Source: Pseudomonas serbica (GTDB taxonomy: Bacteria > Pseudomonadota > Gammaproteobacteria > Pseudomonadales > Pseudomonadaceae). From it: a stretch of DNA of 64,000 nucleotides. Under the pieces are notes generated by a model, which was not told the origin of the DNA, did not search any database, and worked only from the letters and a program-made list of their open reading frames with translations. The stretch spans positions 62,001-126,000 of the forward strand of contig NZ_JAQIYM010000005.1 in assembly GCF_028823535.1 (NCBI RefSeq), read 5' to 3'. This document shows, in pieces, positions 17,673-28,569 of this stretch. Each line of letters begins with the position of its first letter. Within the stretch, counting starts at the first letter, position 1. The translations under genes were made by a program, and so were the position numbers.

Positions 17673-18157
17673 GACGGCAGCCTCCACAACGAAATAATTG
17701 CTTCACGCAGGTCAGACAGTGTCGTGGATCAACTCCCTCTCCCGCAAGCGTTGTCTAATCCTGAAGCAGATACCGGCTCATCATCGCCCCGTAGGAGCCA
17801 GCGATGGCGGCCTGACAGCCGACCTGCTGTTTGTTGACCGCGGATATATCCATTCCTGCGGCAACGGCCACTTAGGGTTCCGCTCTTACAGCGGGTCACT
17901 TTGAAGAGCGCAAAGTAACCAAACGCTCTTGCCCCTGGCGTTCGGTGCCTCGCTCCGGTCCTGCTCCGTGGGGGGCAAGAAAATCAAGATCAAAAGCCAA
18001 GCAAAGCAAAAGCGAGGCGGCCTACAGGCCGGCCTGATCGGGAGCCGACCGCATTTCCCCTGTAGGAGCTGGCTTGCCAGCGAAGAAGCCCGAAAGAGCA
18101 GCGCAATACTCAAGGCCGCGTTTGCCGACAGACCGGAAACACACACCCTGCGCAAAC
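17673..18157. other. Intergenic region with composite repeat
   Basis: No gene seen. The part 17974-18085 (GCAAGAAAATCAAG, GCAAAAGCGAGGCGGCC, GGCCGGCCTGATC, then a REP core TGTAGGAGCTGGCTTGCC at 18061) recurs at 40723-40818 in this window, so this is a dispersed composite element ending in a REP. Confidence 0.6.
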
Positions 18158-18200
18158 AAAAAAGCCGCATGAAAACCCGAAGGTTGTCATGCGGCTTTTT
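18158..18200 (-). terminator. Intrinsic terminator of topA
   Basis: Hairpin AAAAAGCCGCATGA (from 18160) with TCATGCGGCTTTTT (to 18200) and a short loop, 15 bases after the topA stop; T-rich on both sides. Confidence 0.88.
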
Positions 18201-18214
18201 CAGTGTGGCGGTTG

Positions 18215-20842
18215 TTACGCCTTCGCGGCCGGTCGCTTGTCCTCGACCTTCCACTTGCCACCGTCGTAGAACGCTTTCCAGCCAGTCGGCTTACCGTCGA
18301 CCTCGGTCTGCACGTACTGCTCCTTGGTCTTGCGGCTGTAACGGATCACGGCAGGCAGGCCATCCGGATCTTTCTTTGGCGCTTCGCAAAGGAAGTGGTA
18401 CTTCGGATCGATCTCATCCTTGTGCGGCACGATCTCGATCACCAGCGGTGCACGGGTCTCGCGGTTTTTCGGGAACTGGCTGGCGGCCAGGAACAGGCCC
18501 GAGGCACCGTCGCGCAGGATGTAGGTGTCGTTGACCTTTTCGCATTTCAGCTCAGGCATCTTCACCGGGTCCATCTTCGGCGGCGCCGCATCACCGCTTT
18601 TCAGCAGTTTGCGGGTGTTCTTGCAGGTCGGGTTGGTGCAACCGAAGAACTTGCCGAATCGGCCGGTCTTGAGCTGCATCTCGCTGCCGCACTTGTCGCA
18701 TTCCAGGCTCGGACCTTCATAGCCCTTGATGCGATAGGTGCCCTCTTCGATTTCGTAGCCGTCGCAATCCGGGTTGTTACCGCAGATGTGCAGCTTGCGC
18801 TTCTCGTCCAGCAGGTAGGCGTCCATCGCCGTGCTGCAGATCGGGCAGCGATGCTTGCCGCGCAGCACCAGGGATTCCGATTCACCCTCGTCGTCCGCGG
18901 CGATTTCATCGCCCGGCACCAGGTTGACGGTCGCCTTGCAGCGTTCTTTCGGCGGCAGGCTGTAGCCGGAGCAACCAAGGAACACACCGGTCGATGCGGT
19001 ACGGATCTGCATCGGACGCCCGCACGTGGTGCACGGAATGTCAGTCATCACCGGCTGGTTGGCACGCATCCCGCTATCCGGGCTTTCGGCCACTTCGAGC
19101 TTCTTCTTGAAGTCGCCGTAGAACTCGTCGAGCACGTTTTTCCAGTCGCGTTCGCCCTGGGCCACGTCATCGAGGTTCTCTTCCATGCCGGCGGTGAAGC
19201 CGTAGTCCATCAGGTTGGAGAAGCTCTCGGACAGCCGCTCGGTGACGATGTCGCCCATCTTTTCCGAATAGAAACGGCGGTTGTGCAGCGCCACGTAGCC
19301 GCGATCCTGAATGGTCGAAATGATTGCCGCATAAGTCGAAGGACGACCGATGCCGCGCTTTTCCATTTCTTTTACCAGGCTGGCTTCCGAGTAACGCGCT
19401 GGCGGCTTGGTGAAGTGCTGGGTCGGATCAAGCTTGATCAGCTTCATCACGTCGCCCTGGGCCATGTCCGGCAGCACGTCGTCATCGCCAGGCTTGGCGA
19501 TTTGCGGCATGACCCGGGTATAACCGTCGAACTTGAGGATACGGCCCTTGGCACGCAGCTCGAAGTCGCCGGCACCGACGGTGACCGTGGTCGACAGGTA
19601 TTGCGCCGGCAGCATCTGGCAGGCGAGGAACTGGCGCCAGATCAGCTCGTAGAGGCGCTCAGCGTCGCGCTCCATGCCCGACAGCTTGCTTGGCTCGGTG
19701 TTGGCGTCAGAAGGACGAATCGCTTCGTGAGCCTCTTGTGCGCCTTCCTTGCTGCTGTAGACATTCGGGGTTTCCGGCAGGTACTTCTTGCCGAACTCGC
19801 TTTCAATATAAGTACGCGCCATCGTCACGGCATCGACCGAGAGGTTGGTCGAGTCGGTACGCATGTAAGTGATGTAGCCGGCTTCGTACAGACGCTGGGC
19901 CATCATCATGGTCTTCTTCACGCCGAAGCCCAGGCGGTTGCTCGCGGCCTGCTGCAAGGTAGACGTGATGAAAGGTGCCGACGGCTTGCTGCTGGTCGGC
20001 TTGTCTTCGCGCTTGACGATGCTGTAGCTGGAAGCCTTGAGCTTCTCCAGCGCGGCCATGGCCTGGGCTTCGTTGAGCGGCTTGAAGGCTTCGCCTTTCT
20101 CACGAGCGACGTCGAAACGCACGGTCGCGCCCTTGGCGGTACCGAGGTCGGCATGGACTTCCCAGTACTCTTCCGGGATGAACGCGCGGATTTCCCGCTC
20201 ACGCTCCACCACCAGCTTCACGGCAACCGACTGCACCCGACCGGCGGACAGGCCACGGGCGATCTTGGCCCACAGCAGCGGCGAGACCATGTAGCCCACC
20301 ACGCGGTCGAGGAAGCGACGCGCCTGTTGGGCGTTGACACGATCGATGTCCAGCTCGCCTGGCTGGGAGAAGGCTTCCTGGATCGCCTTCTTGGTGATTT
20401 CGTTGAACACCACGCGCTTGTAGCGGCTGTCGTCACCCCCGATGGCTTCGCGCAGGTGCCAGGCAATGGCTTCCCCCTCGCGATCCAAGTCGGTTGCGAG
20501 ATAGATGGTGTCAGCATCCTTGGCGAGCCGGCGCAGCTCTTCGATGACCTTTTCCTTGCCCGGGAGGATCTCGTACTTGGCTTTCCAGCCATGATCGGGA
20601 TCGACGCCCATGCGAGCGACCAGCTGCTTGCGCGCCTTTTCTTTCGGCGACAAGGCCGGCGCTTCACCCGCAGCAGCCTTGCCGCGCTTGGCGGCTGGCT
20701 CTTTGCTGGCGCTAGCCGAACCGCTGGTGGGCAGGTCTCGGATATGGCCGATACTCGACTTCACCACGTATTCGTTGCCCAAATACTTGTTGATGGTCTT
20801 GGCCTTAGCCGGGGATTCCACAATGACCAGCGATTTGCCCAT
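18215..20842 (-). CDS. topA: DNA topoisomerase I
   Basis: 875 residues. Type IA enzyme that relaxes negative supercoils. TOPRIM domain at the N-terminus ([20 protein letters not shown], and the metal site TDLDREGEA with Asp118 and Asp120). Catalytic Tyr326 lies in [14 protein letters not shown]. Three C-terminal four-cysteine zinc ribbons follow (CTTCGRPM..., CPICSTAM..., CDKCGSEM...), then a basic tail. A Lys/Ala/Ser-rich insert at residues 40-65 is typical for Pseudomonas. Transcribed from a good sigma70-like promoter at 20903-20931. Confidence 0.99.
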   Translation of the reverse strand: MGKSLVIVESPAKAKTINKYLGNEYVVKSSIGHIRDLPTSGSASASKEPAAKRGKAAAGEAPALSPKEKARKQLVARMGVDPDHGWKAKYEILPGKEKVIEELRRLAKDADTIYLATDLDREGEAIAWHLREAIGGDDSRYKRVVFNEITKKAIQEAFSQPGELDIDRVNAQQARRFLDRVVGYMVSPLLWAKIARGLSAGRVQSVAVKLVVEREREIRAFIPEEYWEVHADLGTAKGATVRFDVAREKGEAFKPLNEAQAMAALEKLKASSYSIVKREDKPTSSKPSAPFITSTLQQAASNRLGFGVKKTMMMAQRLYEAGYITYMRTDSTNLSVDAVTMARTYIESEFGKKYLPETPNVYSSKEGAQEAHEAIRPSDANTEPSKLSGMERDAERLYELIWRQFLACQMLPAQYLSTTVTVGAGDFELRAKGRILKFDGYTRVMPQIAKPGDDDVLPDMAQGDVMKLIKLDPTQHFTKPPARYSEASLVKEMEKRGIGRPSTYAAIISTIQDRGYVALHNRRFYSEKMGDIVTERLSESFSNLMDYGFTAGMEENLDDVAQGERDWKNVLDEFYGDFKKKLEVAESPDSGMRANQPVMTDIPCTTCGRPMQIRTASTGVFLGCSGYSLPPKERCKATVNLVPGDEIAADDEGESESLVLRGKHRCPICSTAMDAYLLDEKRKLHICGNNPDCDGYEIEEGTYRIKGYEGPSLECDKCGSEMQLKTGRFGKFFGCTNPTCKNTRKLLKSGDAAPPKMDPVKMPELKCEKVNDTYILRDGASGLFLAASQFPKNRETRAPLVIEIVPHKDEIDPKYHFLCEAPKKDPDGLPAVIRYSRKTKEQYVQTEVDGKPTGWKAFYDGGKWKVEDKRPAAKA

Positions 20843-20902
20843 GGATCAGAAAATTCCTGAATTCTAGAAGTGAAAGGCGGTTGGCGCCTGACGCGGCACC
20901 GC

Positions 20903-20931
20903 TATATATAGTGGCTACAAGGTGAGGTCAA
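20903..20931 (-). promoter_or_regulatory. topA promoter
   Basis: On the minus strand TTGACC (20931-20926), a 17-base spacer and TATATA (20908-20903), about 60 bases upstream of the topA ATG. Confidence 0.65.
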
Positions 20932-20956
20932 GCGCAGGGTTGTGCGCGCCCTCCCC

Positions 20957-21193
20957 TTACGGCTTCGGAAAAACGCTCGGTTCAGCTTGCACCAAAGCAA
21001 AGCGTGGCACCTGTTCGCCGTCAACCTCGACGGACTCCAGGAACATGCTCAAGGGGCGCACCCAAAAGCCGTAATCGCCATACAGGGCTTGGTAGAAGAC
21101 CACTTCTTCCTCGGTTTCCGAATGCCGCGCAACACTGAACACACGGTACTGCGGACCTTTGTAATGTTGATAGAGCCCAGGTTGTATCGGCAT
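20957..21193 (-). CDS. DUF1653 protein
   Basis: 78 residues from ATG 21193, which has GAGGG 7 bases upstream; an earlier in-frame start only adds six residues. PGLYQHYKGPQYRVFSVARHSETEEEVVFYQALYG (given here as a region, residues 5-39) and WVRPLSMFLE are hallmarks of the DUF1653 family, small SH3-like proteins of unknown function. It lies between topA and fadA in the conserved order. The stretch from residue 5 contains the diagnostic YKG.YRV and YQALYGD motifs. Confidence 0.9.
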   Translation of the reverse strand: MPIQPGLYQHYKGPQYRVFSVARHSETEEEVVFYQALYGDYGFWVRPLSMFLESVEVDGEQVPRFALVQAEPSVFPKP

Positions 21194-21241
21194 GCTTCGG
21201 CCCTCACTCAAGTCCGTTCAAAATAAAAAATAAAAAATCCG

Positions 21242-21273
21242 CAAAAACAAAAACCGGGGCACTGGGCCCCGGC
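21242..21273 (-). terminator. Intrinsic terminator of fadBA
   Basis: On the minus strand the stem GCCGGGGC...GCCCCGGT (arms 21266-21272 and 21254-21260, loop of 5) is followed by TTTTTGTTTTTG, 18 bases after the fadA stop. Confidence 0.9.
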
Positions 21274-21290
21274 TTCCGTCAACGCAACGT

Positions 21291-22481
<1,191 letters not shown>

Positions 22482-22495
22482 CTAGTTGGGGGCGC

Positions 22496-24643
22496 TTAAC
22501 CGAAGAAGCTCTGGCCGTTCTTGGCCATTTCGCGCAGCTTCGCGGTCGGGTGGTACAGCGCGCCCAAATCAGCGTACTGGTCAGCCAGGGCAACGAACTG
22601 GGCCACACCGATCGAGTCGATGTAACGCAGCGCACCGCCACGGAATGGAGGGAAACCAATACCGTAGACCAGACCCATGTCGGCTTCGGCGGCGGTTTCG
22701 ACGATGCCGTCTTCCAGGCAACGCACGGTTTCCAGGCACAGCGGGATCATCATCCAGTTGATGATGTCTTCGTCGGTGACTTCGCGCTGTTCAAAGACGA
22801 TTGGCTTGAGCACTTCCAGCACCGACGGATCGGCGACTTTCTTCTGCTTGCCGCGCTTGTCGGTCTCGTAGGCGTAGAAGCCCTTGCCGTTCTTCTGGCC
22901 CAGGCGCTTGGCTTCGTAGAGCACGTCAACGGCCGAACGACGGTCATCCTTCATGCGGTCCGGGAAGCCTTCAGCCATCACGTCGCGACCGTGGTGGCCG
23001 GTGTCGATGCCGACCACGTCCATCAGGTACGCCGGGCCCATGGGCCAGCCGAACTTCTCCATGACCTTGTCGATACGGACGAAGTCCACACCAGCACTGA
23101 CCAGCTTGGCAAAACCGCCGAAGTACGGGAACAGCACGCGGTTGACCAGGAAGCCCGGGCAGTCGTTGACCACGATCGGGTTCTTGCCCATTTTCTTGGC
23201 GTAGGCAACGGTGGTGGCAACCGCCAGCTCGCTGGACTTCTCGCCACGGATCACTTCCACCAACGGCATCATGTGCACCGGATTGAAGAAGTGCATGCCG
23301 ACGAAGTTTTCCGGACGCTTGAGGGCCTTGGCCAGCAAGGTGATGGAAATGGTCGAGGTGTTGGACGCCAGGATGGTGTCCTCCTTGACCTTGTCTTCGA
23401 CTTCGGCCAGAACAGCTTGCTTGACCTTGGGGTTCTCGACGACGGCTTCAACCACCAGGTCCACGTGACCGAAGTCACCGTAGGACAGGGTCGGACGAAT
23501 GCCGTTGAGCACTTCAGCCATTTTCGCGGCGGTCATGCGCCCCTTGTCAACGCGGCCTACCAGCAGCTTGGCGGCTTCGGCCAGGCCCTGCTCGATACCG
23601 TGCTCGTTGATGTCCTTCATCAGGATCGGCGTGCCTTTGGAGGCCGACTGATAGGCGATACCGCCACCCATGATACCGGCGCCCAGTACGGCGGCCTGCT
23701 TCACGTCCCTGGCGATTTCGTCGTAGGCCTTGGCCTTTTTCTTCAGTTCCTGATCGTTCAGGAACAGGCCGATCAGGCACTGGGCTGCCGAAGTCTTGGC
23801 CAGCTTGACGAAACCGGCGGCTTCGACTTCCAGGGCCTTGTCACGACCGAAGTTCGCGGCTTTCTGGATGGTCTTGATCGCTTCGACCGGGGCCGGGTAG
23901 TTTGGGCCAGCCTGGCCGGCCACGAAACCCTTGGCGGTTTCGAAAGCCATCATTTGCTCGATAGCGTTCAGCTTGAGTTTTTCAAGCTTCGGCTGGCGCT
24001 TGGCCTTGTAATCGAACTCGCCGGAAATGGCGCGCTTGATCAGTTCAAGGGCGGCATCCTGCAGTTTTTCAGGAGCAACCACGGCATCGACGGCGCTCAC
24101 TTTCAGCGCGTCTTCGGCACGGTTTTCCTTGCCGGAAGCGATCCACTCGATGGCGTTGTCGGTACCGATCAGGCGCGGCAGACGCACGGTACCGCCGAAG
24201 CCCGGGTAGATACCCAGCTTGACTTCCGGCAGACCGATCTTGGCCTTGGTCGACATGACGCGGTAGTCCGCCGCCAGGCACATTTCCAGACCGCCACCCA
24301 ATGCGATGCCATTGATTGCGACGACAGTCGGGACATTGAGGTCTTCGAAATCGCTGAAAATCTTGTTGGCTTCGAGGTTGCCAGCCACAAGCTCTGCATC
24401 CGGCAGCTTGAAGTTGTCGACGAATTCGGTGATGTCGGCACCGACGATGAACACGTCCTTGCCACTGCTGACGATCACACCCTTGATCGAAGCATCTGCC
24501 TTGATGGCGTCCACGGCCTGACGCAGTTCGTTCAGGGTTAGACGGTTGAACTTGTTGACGGACTCACCCTTGAGGTCGAACTTCAGTTCGACGATGCCAC
24601 TTTCAAGAGCCTTAACCGTGATGGCTTTACCTTCGTAAATCAT
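22496..24643 (-). CDS. fadB: Fatty-acid oxidation complex alpha subunit
   Basis: 715 residues from ATG 24643, with GGAG 8 bases upstream; a TTG one codon earlier is not needed. Residues 1-190 are the enoyl-CoA hydratase/isomerase domain ([35 protein letters not shown]). After a linker comes the 3-hydroxyacyl-CoA dehydrogenase with the NAD fold [11 protein letters not shown] and [23 protein letters not shown] and [10 protein letters not shown]. It catalyses hydration and dehydrogenation in beta-oxidation, with fadA downstream. Confidence 0.98.
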   Translation of the reverse strand: MIYEGKAITVKALESGIVELKFDLKGESVNKFNRLTLNELRQAVDAIKADASIKGVIVSSGKDVFIVGADITEFVDNFKLPDAELVAGNLEANKIFSDFEDLNVPTVVAINGIALGGGLEMCLAADYRVMSTKAKIGLPEVKLGIYPGFGGTVRLPRLIGTDNAIEWIASGKENRAEDALKVSAVDAVVAPEKLQDAALELIKRAISGEFDYKAKRQPKLEKLKLNAIEQMMAFETAKGFVAGQAGPNYPAPVEAIKTIQKAANFGRDKALEVEAAGFVKLAKTSAAQCLIGLFLNDQELKKKAKAYDEIARDVKQAAVLGAGIMGGGIAYQSASKGTPILMKDINEHGIEQGLAEAAKLLVGRVDKGRMTAAKMAEVLNGIRPTLSYGDFGHVDLVVEAVVENPKVKQAVLAEVEDKVKEDTILASNTSTISITLLAKALKRPENFVGMHFFNPVHMMPLVEVIRGEKSSELAVATTVAYAKKMGKNPIVVNDCPGFLVNRVLFPYFGGFAKLVSAGVDFVRIDKVMEKFGWPMGPAYLMDVVGIDTGHHGRDVMAEGFPDRMKDDRRSAVDVLYEAKRLGQKNGKGFYAYETDKRGKQKKVADPSVLEVLKPIVFEQREVTDEDIINWMMIPLCLETVRCLEDGIVETAAEADMGLVYGIGFPPFRGGALRYIDSIGVAQFVALADQYADLGALYHPTAKLREMAKNGQSFFG

Positions 24644-25266
24644 CAACTGATCTCCACGATATGGAAGCTGAACAGTACACGTCGGACGCAGGTGAATGGT
24701 TCGGCAGGGACGTTAAACGTCAATGCTACGCCTCTCAACCCGGCACACCCGCCAACGCGATAGTCGGGATTCTGTAGGAGCGGTTTGTCGGACAAACGCT
24801 CAATTCATACGCCCGTTTGATTTGGGTACGTCACCTTCACGGAATTTCCGACAATTGTCAATCGCCCAAAATGCGGGTTGAAATGCGACGTTGCGGTCAT
24901 ATCCGTATTGCCAGTACCTGCAACAGACACAGGTATGCGCAATCATTCATAGGATCAATCATTAGAAAATTCGCCCTAATTCACGGCAGCCGGTGTTTAA
25001 CCGGCTACGCTGGCGGAACCTGGGGAAAAAAGTGAACGCTTTTGGCGAATGCCCAGCGTAAGATCAGCCCACAGCGAATTACCGGCCTGCCTGGCCAACC
25101 CCCGCCCGATGAAGTTGTCGGGCTTTTTATTGCCTGCAAAACAACCTGTAGGAGCTGGCTTGCCAGAGAAAGCCATTTCAGCAGCAGCCAGGATGCTGTC
25201 TGGCACGCCGCCTCCGCTGGCAAGCCAGCGCCTACAGAGATCGGGCAGGCGAGGAAGCTCGGGGGT
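24644..25266. other. fadB upstream region with palindromes and a REP pair
   Basis: No gene seen. Two short perfect palindromes lie upstream of fadB: GACGTTAAACGTC (24709-24721) and GTTTGTCGGACAAAC (24783-24797). Neither matches the PsrA consensus. An inverted REP pair (TGTAGGAGCTGGCTTGCC at 25147 and its complement to 25238) is near the far end. Confidence 0.5.
25145..25240. repeat. REP pair (inverted)
   Basis: TGTAGGAGCTGGCTTGCCAG (25147) and CTGGCAAGCCAGCGCCTACA (to about 25236) around a 50-base centre, downstream of the membrane-anchored PA3016-like gene. Confidence 0.8.
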
Positions 25267-25704
25267 TCAGGCGAGGGCTTTGAGGGTGGCGTCGATGTGC
25301 TGCAAGACTTCGGCCTCGCCCTTCTCACCCCAATACAGGGTGATCATTTGCTTGTCGGCCTCGACCTTGAAGACGTTGCCCGGCAATTTTTCGAAATGAT
25401 TGAGCAGCGCGGGATCTTCGCAGGGTTCCTGCCATTGGTTGACCCACAAACCCGGTGATTTTTGCCAGTAACTCCAGCAGGCCGGCTGATTGCCCCGGCG
25501 CGGCCGATGGTACTGCGCACAAGGGTTTGGCGGCTCCTGGGCGAGCCAGTGCGGCCACTCCTGAGGCGCCAGTTGCATGGACAGGCCAATGCGTCGCGCC
25601 TCCATGCGCAGGGCCATGCGACCGCTCTGATGACGCGAGGGGCGCAGCCATGCCAGCGGGCTGAGCACCACCAACAGGATTGACACCACTATCCAGACCG
25701 TCAT
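25267..25704 (-). CDS. Small membrane-anchored protein of unknown function (PA3016-like)
   Basis: 145 residues from ATG 25704, with GGGAG 7 bases upstream. One N-terminal membrane segment (MTVWIVVSILLVVLSPLAWL) is followed by a soluble domain rich in Trp and Pro (APQEWPHWLAQEPPNPCAQYH, residues near 45-65) and KQMITLYWGEKGEAEVLQHI at the end. Divergent from the universal stress gene. No known family was recognised with confidence. Confidence 0.75.
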   Translation of the reverse strand: MTVWIVVSILLVVLSPLAWLRPSRHQSGRMALRMEARRIGLSMQLAPQEWPHWLAQEPPNPCAQYHRPRRGNQPACWSYWQKSPGLWVNQWQEPCEDPALLNHFEKLPGNVFKVEADKQMITLYWGEKGEAEVLQHIDATLKALA

Positions 25705-25808
25705 ATCTGTACTCCCGATTCTTGATGAGCACATTGAGCCACTTTAGAACCAATGCGCTTGAAACCAGCCATACTTACCAATATTGCAATCCTCAGGAGG
25801 AGCACCTC

Positions 25809-26249
25809 ATGCCCTACACCCACATCCTGGTCGCTGTAGACCTGACCGAAGAGTGCGACCCTGTCATCCACCGTGCTCGCGAGCTGTCGGTGAGCAACGA
25901 GGCGAAATTGTCCCTGGTGCATATCGTCGAGCCAATGGCCATGGCCTTTGGTGGTGACGTGCCAATGGACCTGTCACAACTGCAACAACAGCAGTTCGAC
26001 CAGGCCAAGGAGCGTCTCGATCGCTTGATCCTCAAATACCCTGAGCTTTCCAGGGAATTCAGCCACCTGACCTACGGCCAGCCACGCCAGGAGATTCATC
26101 ACCTGGCCAAGGAGCAAGGGTGCGACCTGATCGTGGTCGGCAGTCACGGCCGCCATGGCCTGGCCCTGCTGCTGGGCTCCACGGCCAACGACGTGCTGCA
26201 CGGCGCGCCTTGCGATGTGCTGGCGGTGCGCCTGCAAAACAAATCCTGA
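25809..26249 (+). CDS. Universal stress protein
   Basis: 146 residues, single UspA domain. Start ATG 25809 has an AGGAGGAGC ribosome site; longer frames are not needed. MPYTHILVAVDLTEECD opens the fold, and the ATP-binding type signature near the end is VVGSHGRHGLALLLGSTANDVL (GSHGRHG-x8-GSTA). Cytosolic stress-related nucleotide-binding protein with no defined partner. A REP pair follows. Confidence 0.93.
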   Translation: MPYTHILVAVDLTEECDPVIHRARELSVSNEAKLSLVHIVEPMAMAFGGDVPMDLSQLQQQQFDQAKERLDRLILKYPELSREFSHLTYGQPRQEIHHLAKEQGCDLIVVGSHGRHGLALLLGSTANDVLHGAPCDVLAVRLQNKS

Positions 26250-26265
26250 AGTTTCAGGTACCCCC

Positions 26266-26355
26266 TGTGGGAGCGGGCTTGCTCGCGAAAGCGGTGTGAC
26301 AGACGACCCATTCGTTGAATGTTAAACCGCCTTCGCGAGCAAGCCCGCTCCCACA
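26266..26355. repeat. REP pair (inverted)
   Basis: Inverted copies TGTGGGAGCGGGCTTGCTCG (26269) and CGAGCAAGCCCGCTCCCACA (to 26355) around a 40-base loop, between the convergent usp and uup genes. Confidence 0.85.
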
Positions 26356-26388
26356 TTGGGATTGCAACAACCTTCAGGTCTCCATATG

Positions 26389-26426
26389 AAAAGCCCGGCG
26401 TTCACCTGTGTGAAGCCGGGCTTTTT
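26389..26426 (-). terminator. Intrinsic terminator of uup
   Basis: AAAAGCCCGGCGTTCAC, short loop, GTGAAGCCGGGCTTTTTT: a stem with one bulged base and T-run on either strand, 15 bases after the uup stop. Confidence 0.85.
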
Positions 26427-26440
26427 TATTACCGGATCAA

Positions 26441-28357
26441 TCAGGCATCCAGTTCGGCCCAACGCTCGACCATCACGTCGAGTTCAGCCTGCAACTGCGC
26501 CAACTGATCGATCACTGCCGCAGTTTCCGCAGCCGGACGCAGATAGAAACCCGCATCGGCCATCTGTGCCTCAACGGCGGCGATCTGCTGCTCCATGGCT
26601 TCGATCTGCCCCGGCAACGCCTCCAGCTCACGCTGCAACTTGTAGCTGAGCTTCTTCTTCGCCACCGGCGCTTCGGCGGCGGCGACGGGCGCAGGTGCGG
26701 CCGTCACGACAGCGGAGTTCAGGTCGGCCTTGCCCGACTTGCTCTCGGTCACGCCCAGCAAGCGCGGCGAGCCGCCCTGGCGCAGCCAGTCCTGATAACC
26801 ACCGACGTACTCGCGAACCTTGCCTTCGCCTTCGAAGACCAGGGTGCTGGTGACCACGTTGTCGAGGAATGCCCGGTCGTGGCTGACCATCAGCACGGTG
26901 CCGTTGAAGGTCAGCAGGACCTCTTCGAGCAGCTCGAGGGTTTCCACATCGAGGTCGTTGGTCGGTTCGTCGAGCACCAGCAGGTTGGCCGGCTTGCTGA
27001 ACAGCTTGGCCAGCAACAGGCGGGCACGCTCACCACCGGACAGCGCCTTGACCGGCGTGCGGGCACGCTGCGGGCTGAACAGGAAGTCGCCGAGGTAGCT
27101 CAGCACGTGGCGGCTCTGGCCATCGATGTCGATGAAGTCGCGACCTTCGGCGACGTTGTCGATCACGGTCTTTTCCAGATCCAGCTGGTGGCGCAACTGG
27201 TCGAAGTAGGCAACGTCGATCCGGGTGCCCTCTTCCACCTTGCCGCTGGTGGGCTGCAGGCCACTGAGCATCAGCTTGAGCAACGTGGTCTTGCCGGTGC
27301 CGTTGGCGCCGAGCAGACCGATGCGGTCGCCGCGCTGCAACACCATCGAGAAATCCTTGATCAGGAACGGACCACCCGGGTGAGCGAAGCTCACGTTATC
27401 GAGCACCATCACCTGCTTGCCGGACTTGTCGGCGGTTTCCAGCTGGATGTTGGCCTTGCCGGTGCGCTCGCGACGCTCGCTACGCTCGACGCGCAGGGCT
27501 TTCAGGGCGCGTACGCGGCCTTCGTTGCGGGTACGACGGGCCTTGATGCCCTGGCGAATCCACACTTCTTCCTGGGCCAGGCGCTTGTCGAACAAGGCGT
27601 TGGCTGTCGCCTCGGCGGCCAGCTCGGCTTCTTTGTGCACCAGGAAACTGGCGTAGTCGCCGTTCCAGTCGATCAGGCCACCGCGGTCCAGTTCGAGGAT
27701 GCGGGTCGCCAGGTTCTGCAGGAAGGAACGGTCGTGCGTGATGAACAGCACGGCGCCCTGAAAATCCTTCAGCGCTTCTTCCAGCCAGGCGATTGCACCG
27801 ATGTCCAGGTGGTTGGTCGGTTCGTCGAGCAGCAGCAGGTCTGGCTCGGACACCAGGGCCTGGGCCAGCAGCACACGACGACGCCAGCCACCGGACAATT
27901 CGGCGAGGGTCTTGTCGGCCGGCAACTGCAGGCGGCTCAGGGTGCTGTCGACCAGGGTTTGCAAACGCCAGCCGTCACGGGCTTCGAGGTCGTGCTGGAC
28001 GTGCATCAGCTTGTCCAGGTCGGCGTCGGTGACGATGTTCTGGCTCAGGTGGTGATATTCGGCGAGCAACGCACCGACACCGTCCAGGCCTTCGGCAACC
28101 ACGTCGAACACAGTCCGCTCGTCGGCTACCGGCAATTCTTGCGGCAATTCGCCAATCTTGAGCCCGGGTGCGCGCCAAACCGAGCCGTCATCGGGCTTCT
28201 GGTCGCCCTTGACGAGCTTCATCATGCTGGACTTGCCAGTGCCGTTGCGGCCGATGATGCACACCCGCTCTCCACGGGCGATCTGCCAGGACACCTTGTC
28301 CAACAACGGCATAGCGCCGAAAGCAAGGGACACATCGCTGAATTTGAGCAGGGTCAT
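26441..28357 (-). CDS. uup: ABC-F family ATPase Uup
   Basis: 638 residues from the ATG at 28357 (MTLLKFSDVSLAFGAMPLLD), with GGAG upstream. Two ABC ATPase domains without membrane parts: Walker A GRNGTGKS and GANGTGKT, signatures LSGGWRR and LSGGERAR, DEPTNHLD and DEPTNDLD. The linker KLAQEEVWIRQGIKARRTRN is the Uup hallmark, and the C-terminus is a coiled coil (about 555-638) preceded by an Ala-rich stretch. ABC-F proteins act on the ribosome; Uup is also linked to transposon-excision phenotypes and branched DNA. Confidence 0.95.
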   Translation of the reverse strand: MTLLKFSDVSLAFGAMPLLDKVSWQIARGERVCIIGRNGTGKSSMMKLVKGDQKPDDGSVWRAPGLKIGELPQELPVADERTVFDVVAEGLDGVGALLAEYHHLSQNIVTDADLDKLMHVQHDLEARDGWRLQTLVDSTLSRLQLPADKTLAELSGGWRRRVLLAQALVSEPDLLLLDEPTNHLDIGAIAWLEEALKDFQGAVLFITHDRSFLQNLATRILELDRGGLIDWNGDYASFLVHKEAELAAEATANALFDKRLAQEEVWIRQGIKARRTRNEGRVRALKALRVERSERRERTGKANIQLETADKSGKQVMVLDNVSFAHPGGPFLIKDFSMVLQRGDRIGLLGANGTGKTTLLKLMLSGLQPTSGKVEEGTRIDVAYFDQLRHQLDLEKTVIDNVAEGRDFIDIDGQSRHVLSYLGDFLFSPQRARTPVKALSGGERARLLLAKLFSKPANLLVLDEPTNDLDVETLELLEEVLLTFNGTVLMVSHDRAFLDNVVTSTLVFEGEGKVREYVGGYQDWLRQGGSPRLLGVTESKSGKADLNSAVVTAAPAPVAAAEAPVAKKKLSYKLQRELEALPGQIEAMEQQIAAVEAQMADAGFYLRPAAETAAVIDQLAQLQAELDVMVERWAELDA

Positions 28358-28569
28358 GAGCTTCTCCAAAAACCGGGCGCGCATTCTACCTGAAACGGGG
28401 CTCCAGCAGGCCGGCATTTTCACTGTGGCAGCACTCTGCACGACAAATGTTGCGAACTGATGCAGACAGCTCGGCAAAGCTTTCGCCCGTTGCTGGCAAA
28501 AGGCTAAGCTACAGATAATCAGTGCGGGGATCGCCAGCACTTGTCATGTTTTTTCTGTCCGGACGTCTC

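Noticed and set aside
18203..20860. 885-residue open frame antisense to topA
   Set aside because: Mirrors topA codons; no recognisable motif, and topA on the other strand is unmistakable.
22550..24541. 663-residue open frame antisense to fadB
   Set aside because: Same third-position shadow effect; fadB is complete and canonical.
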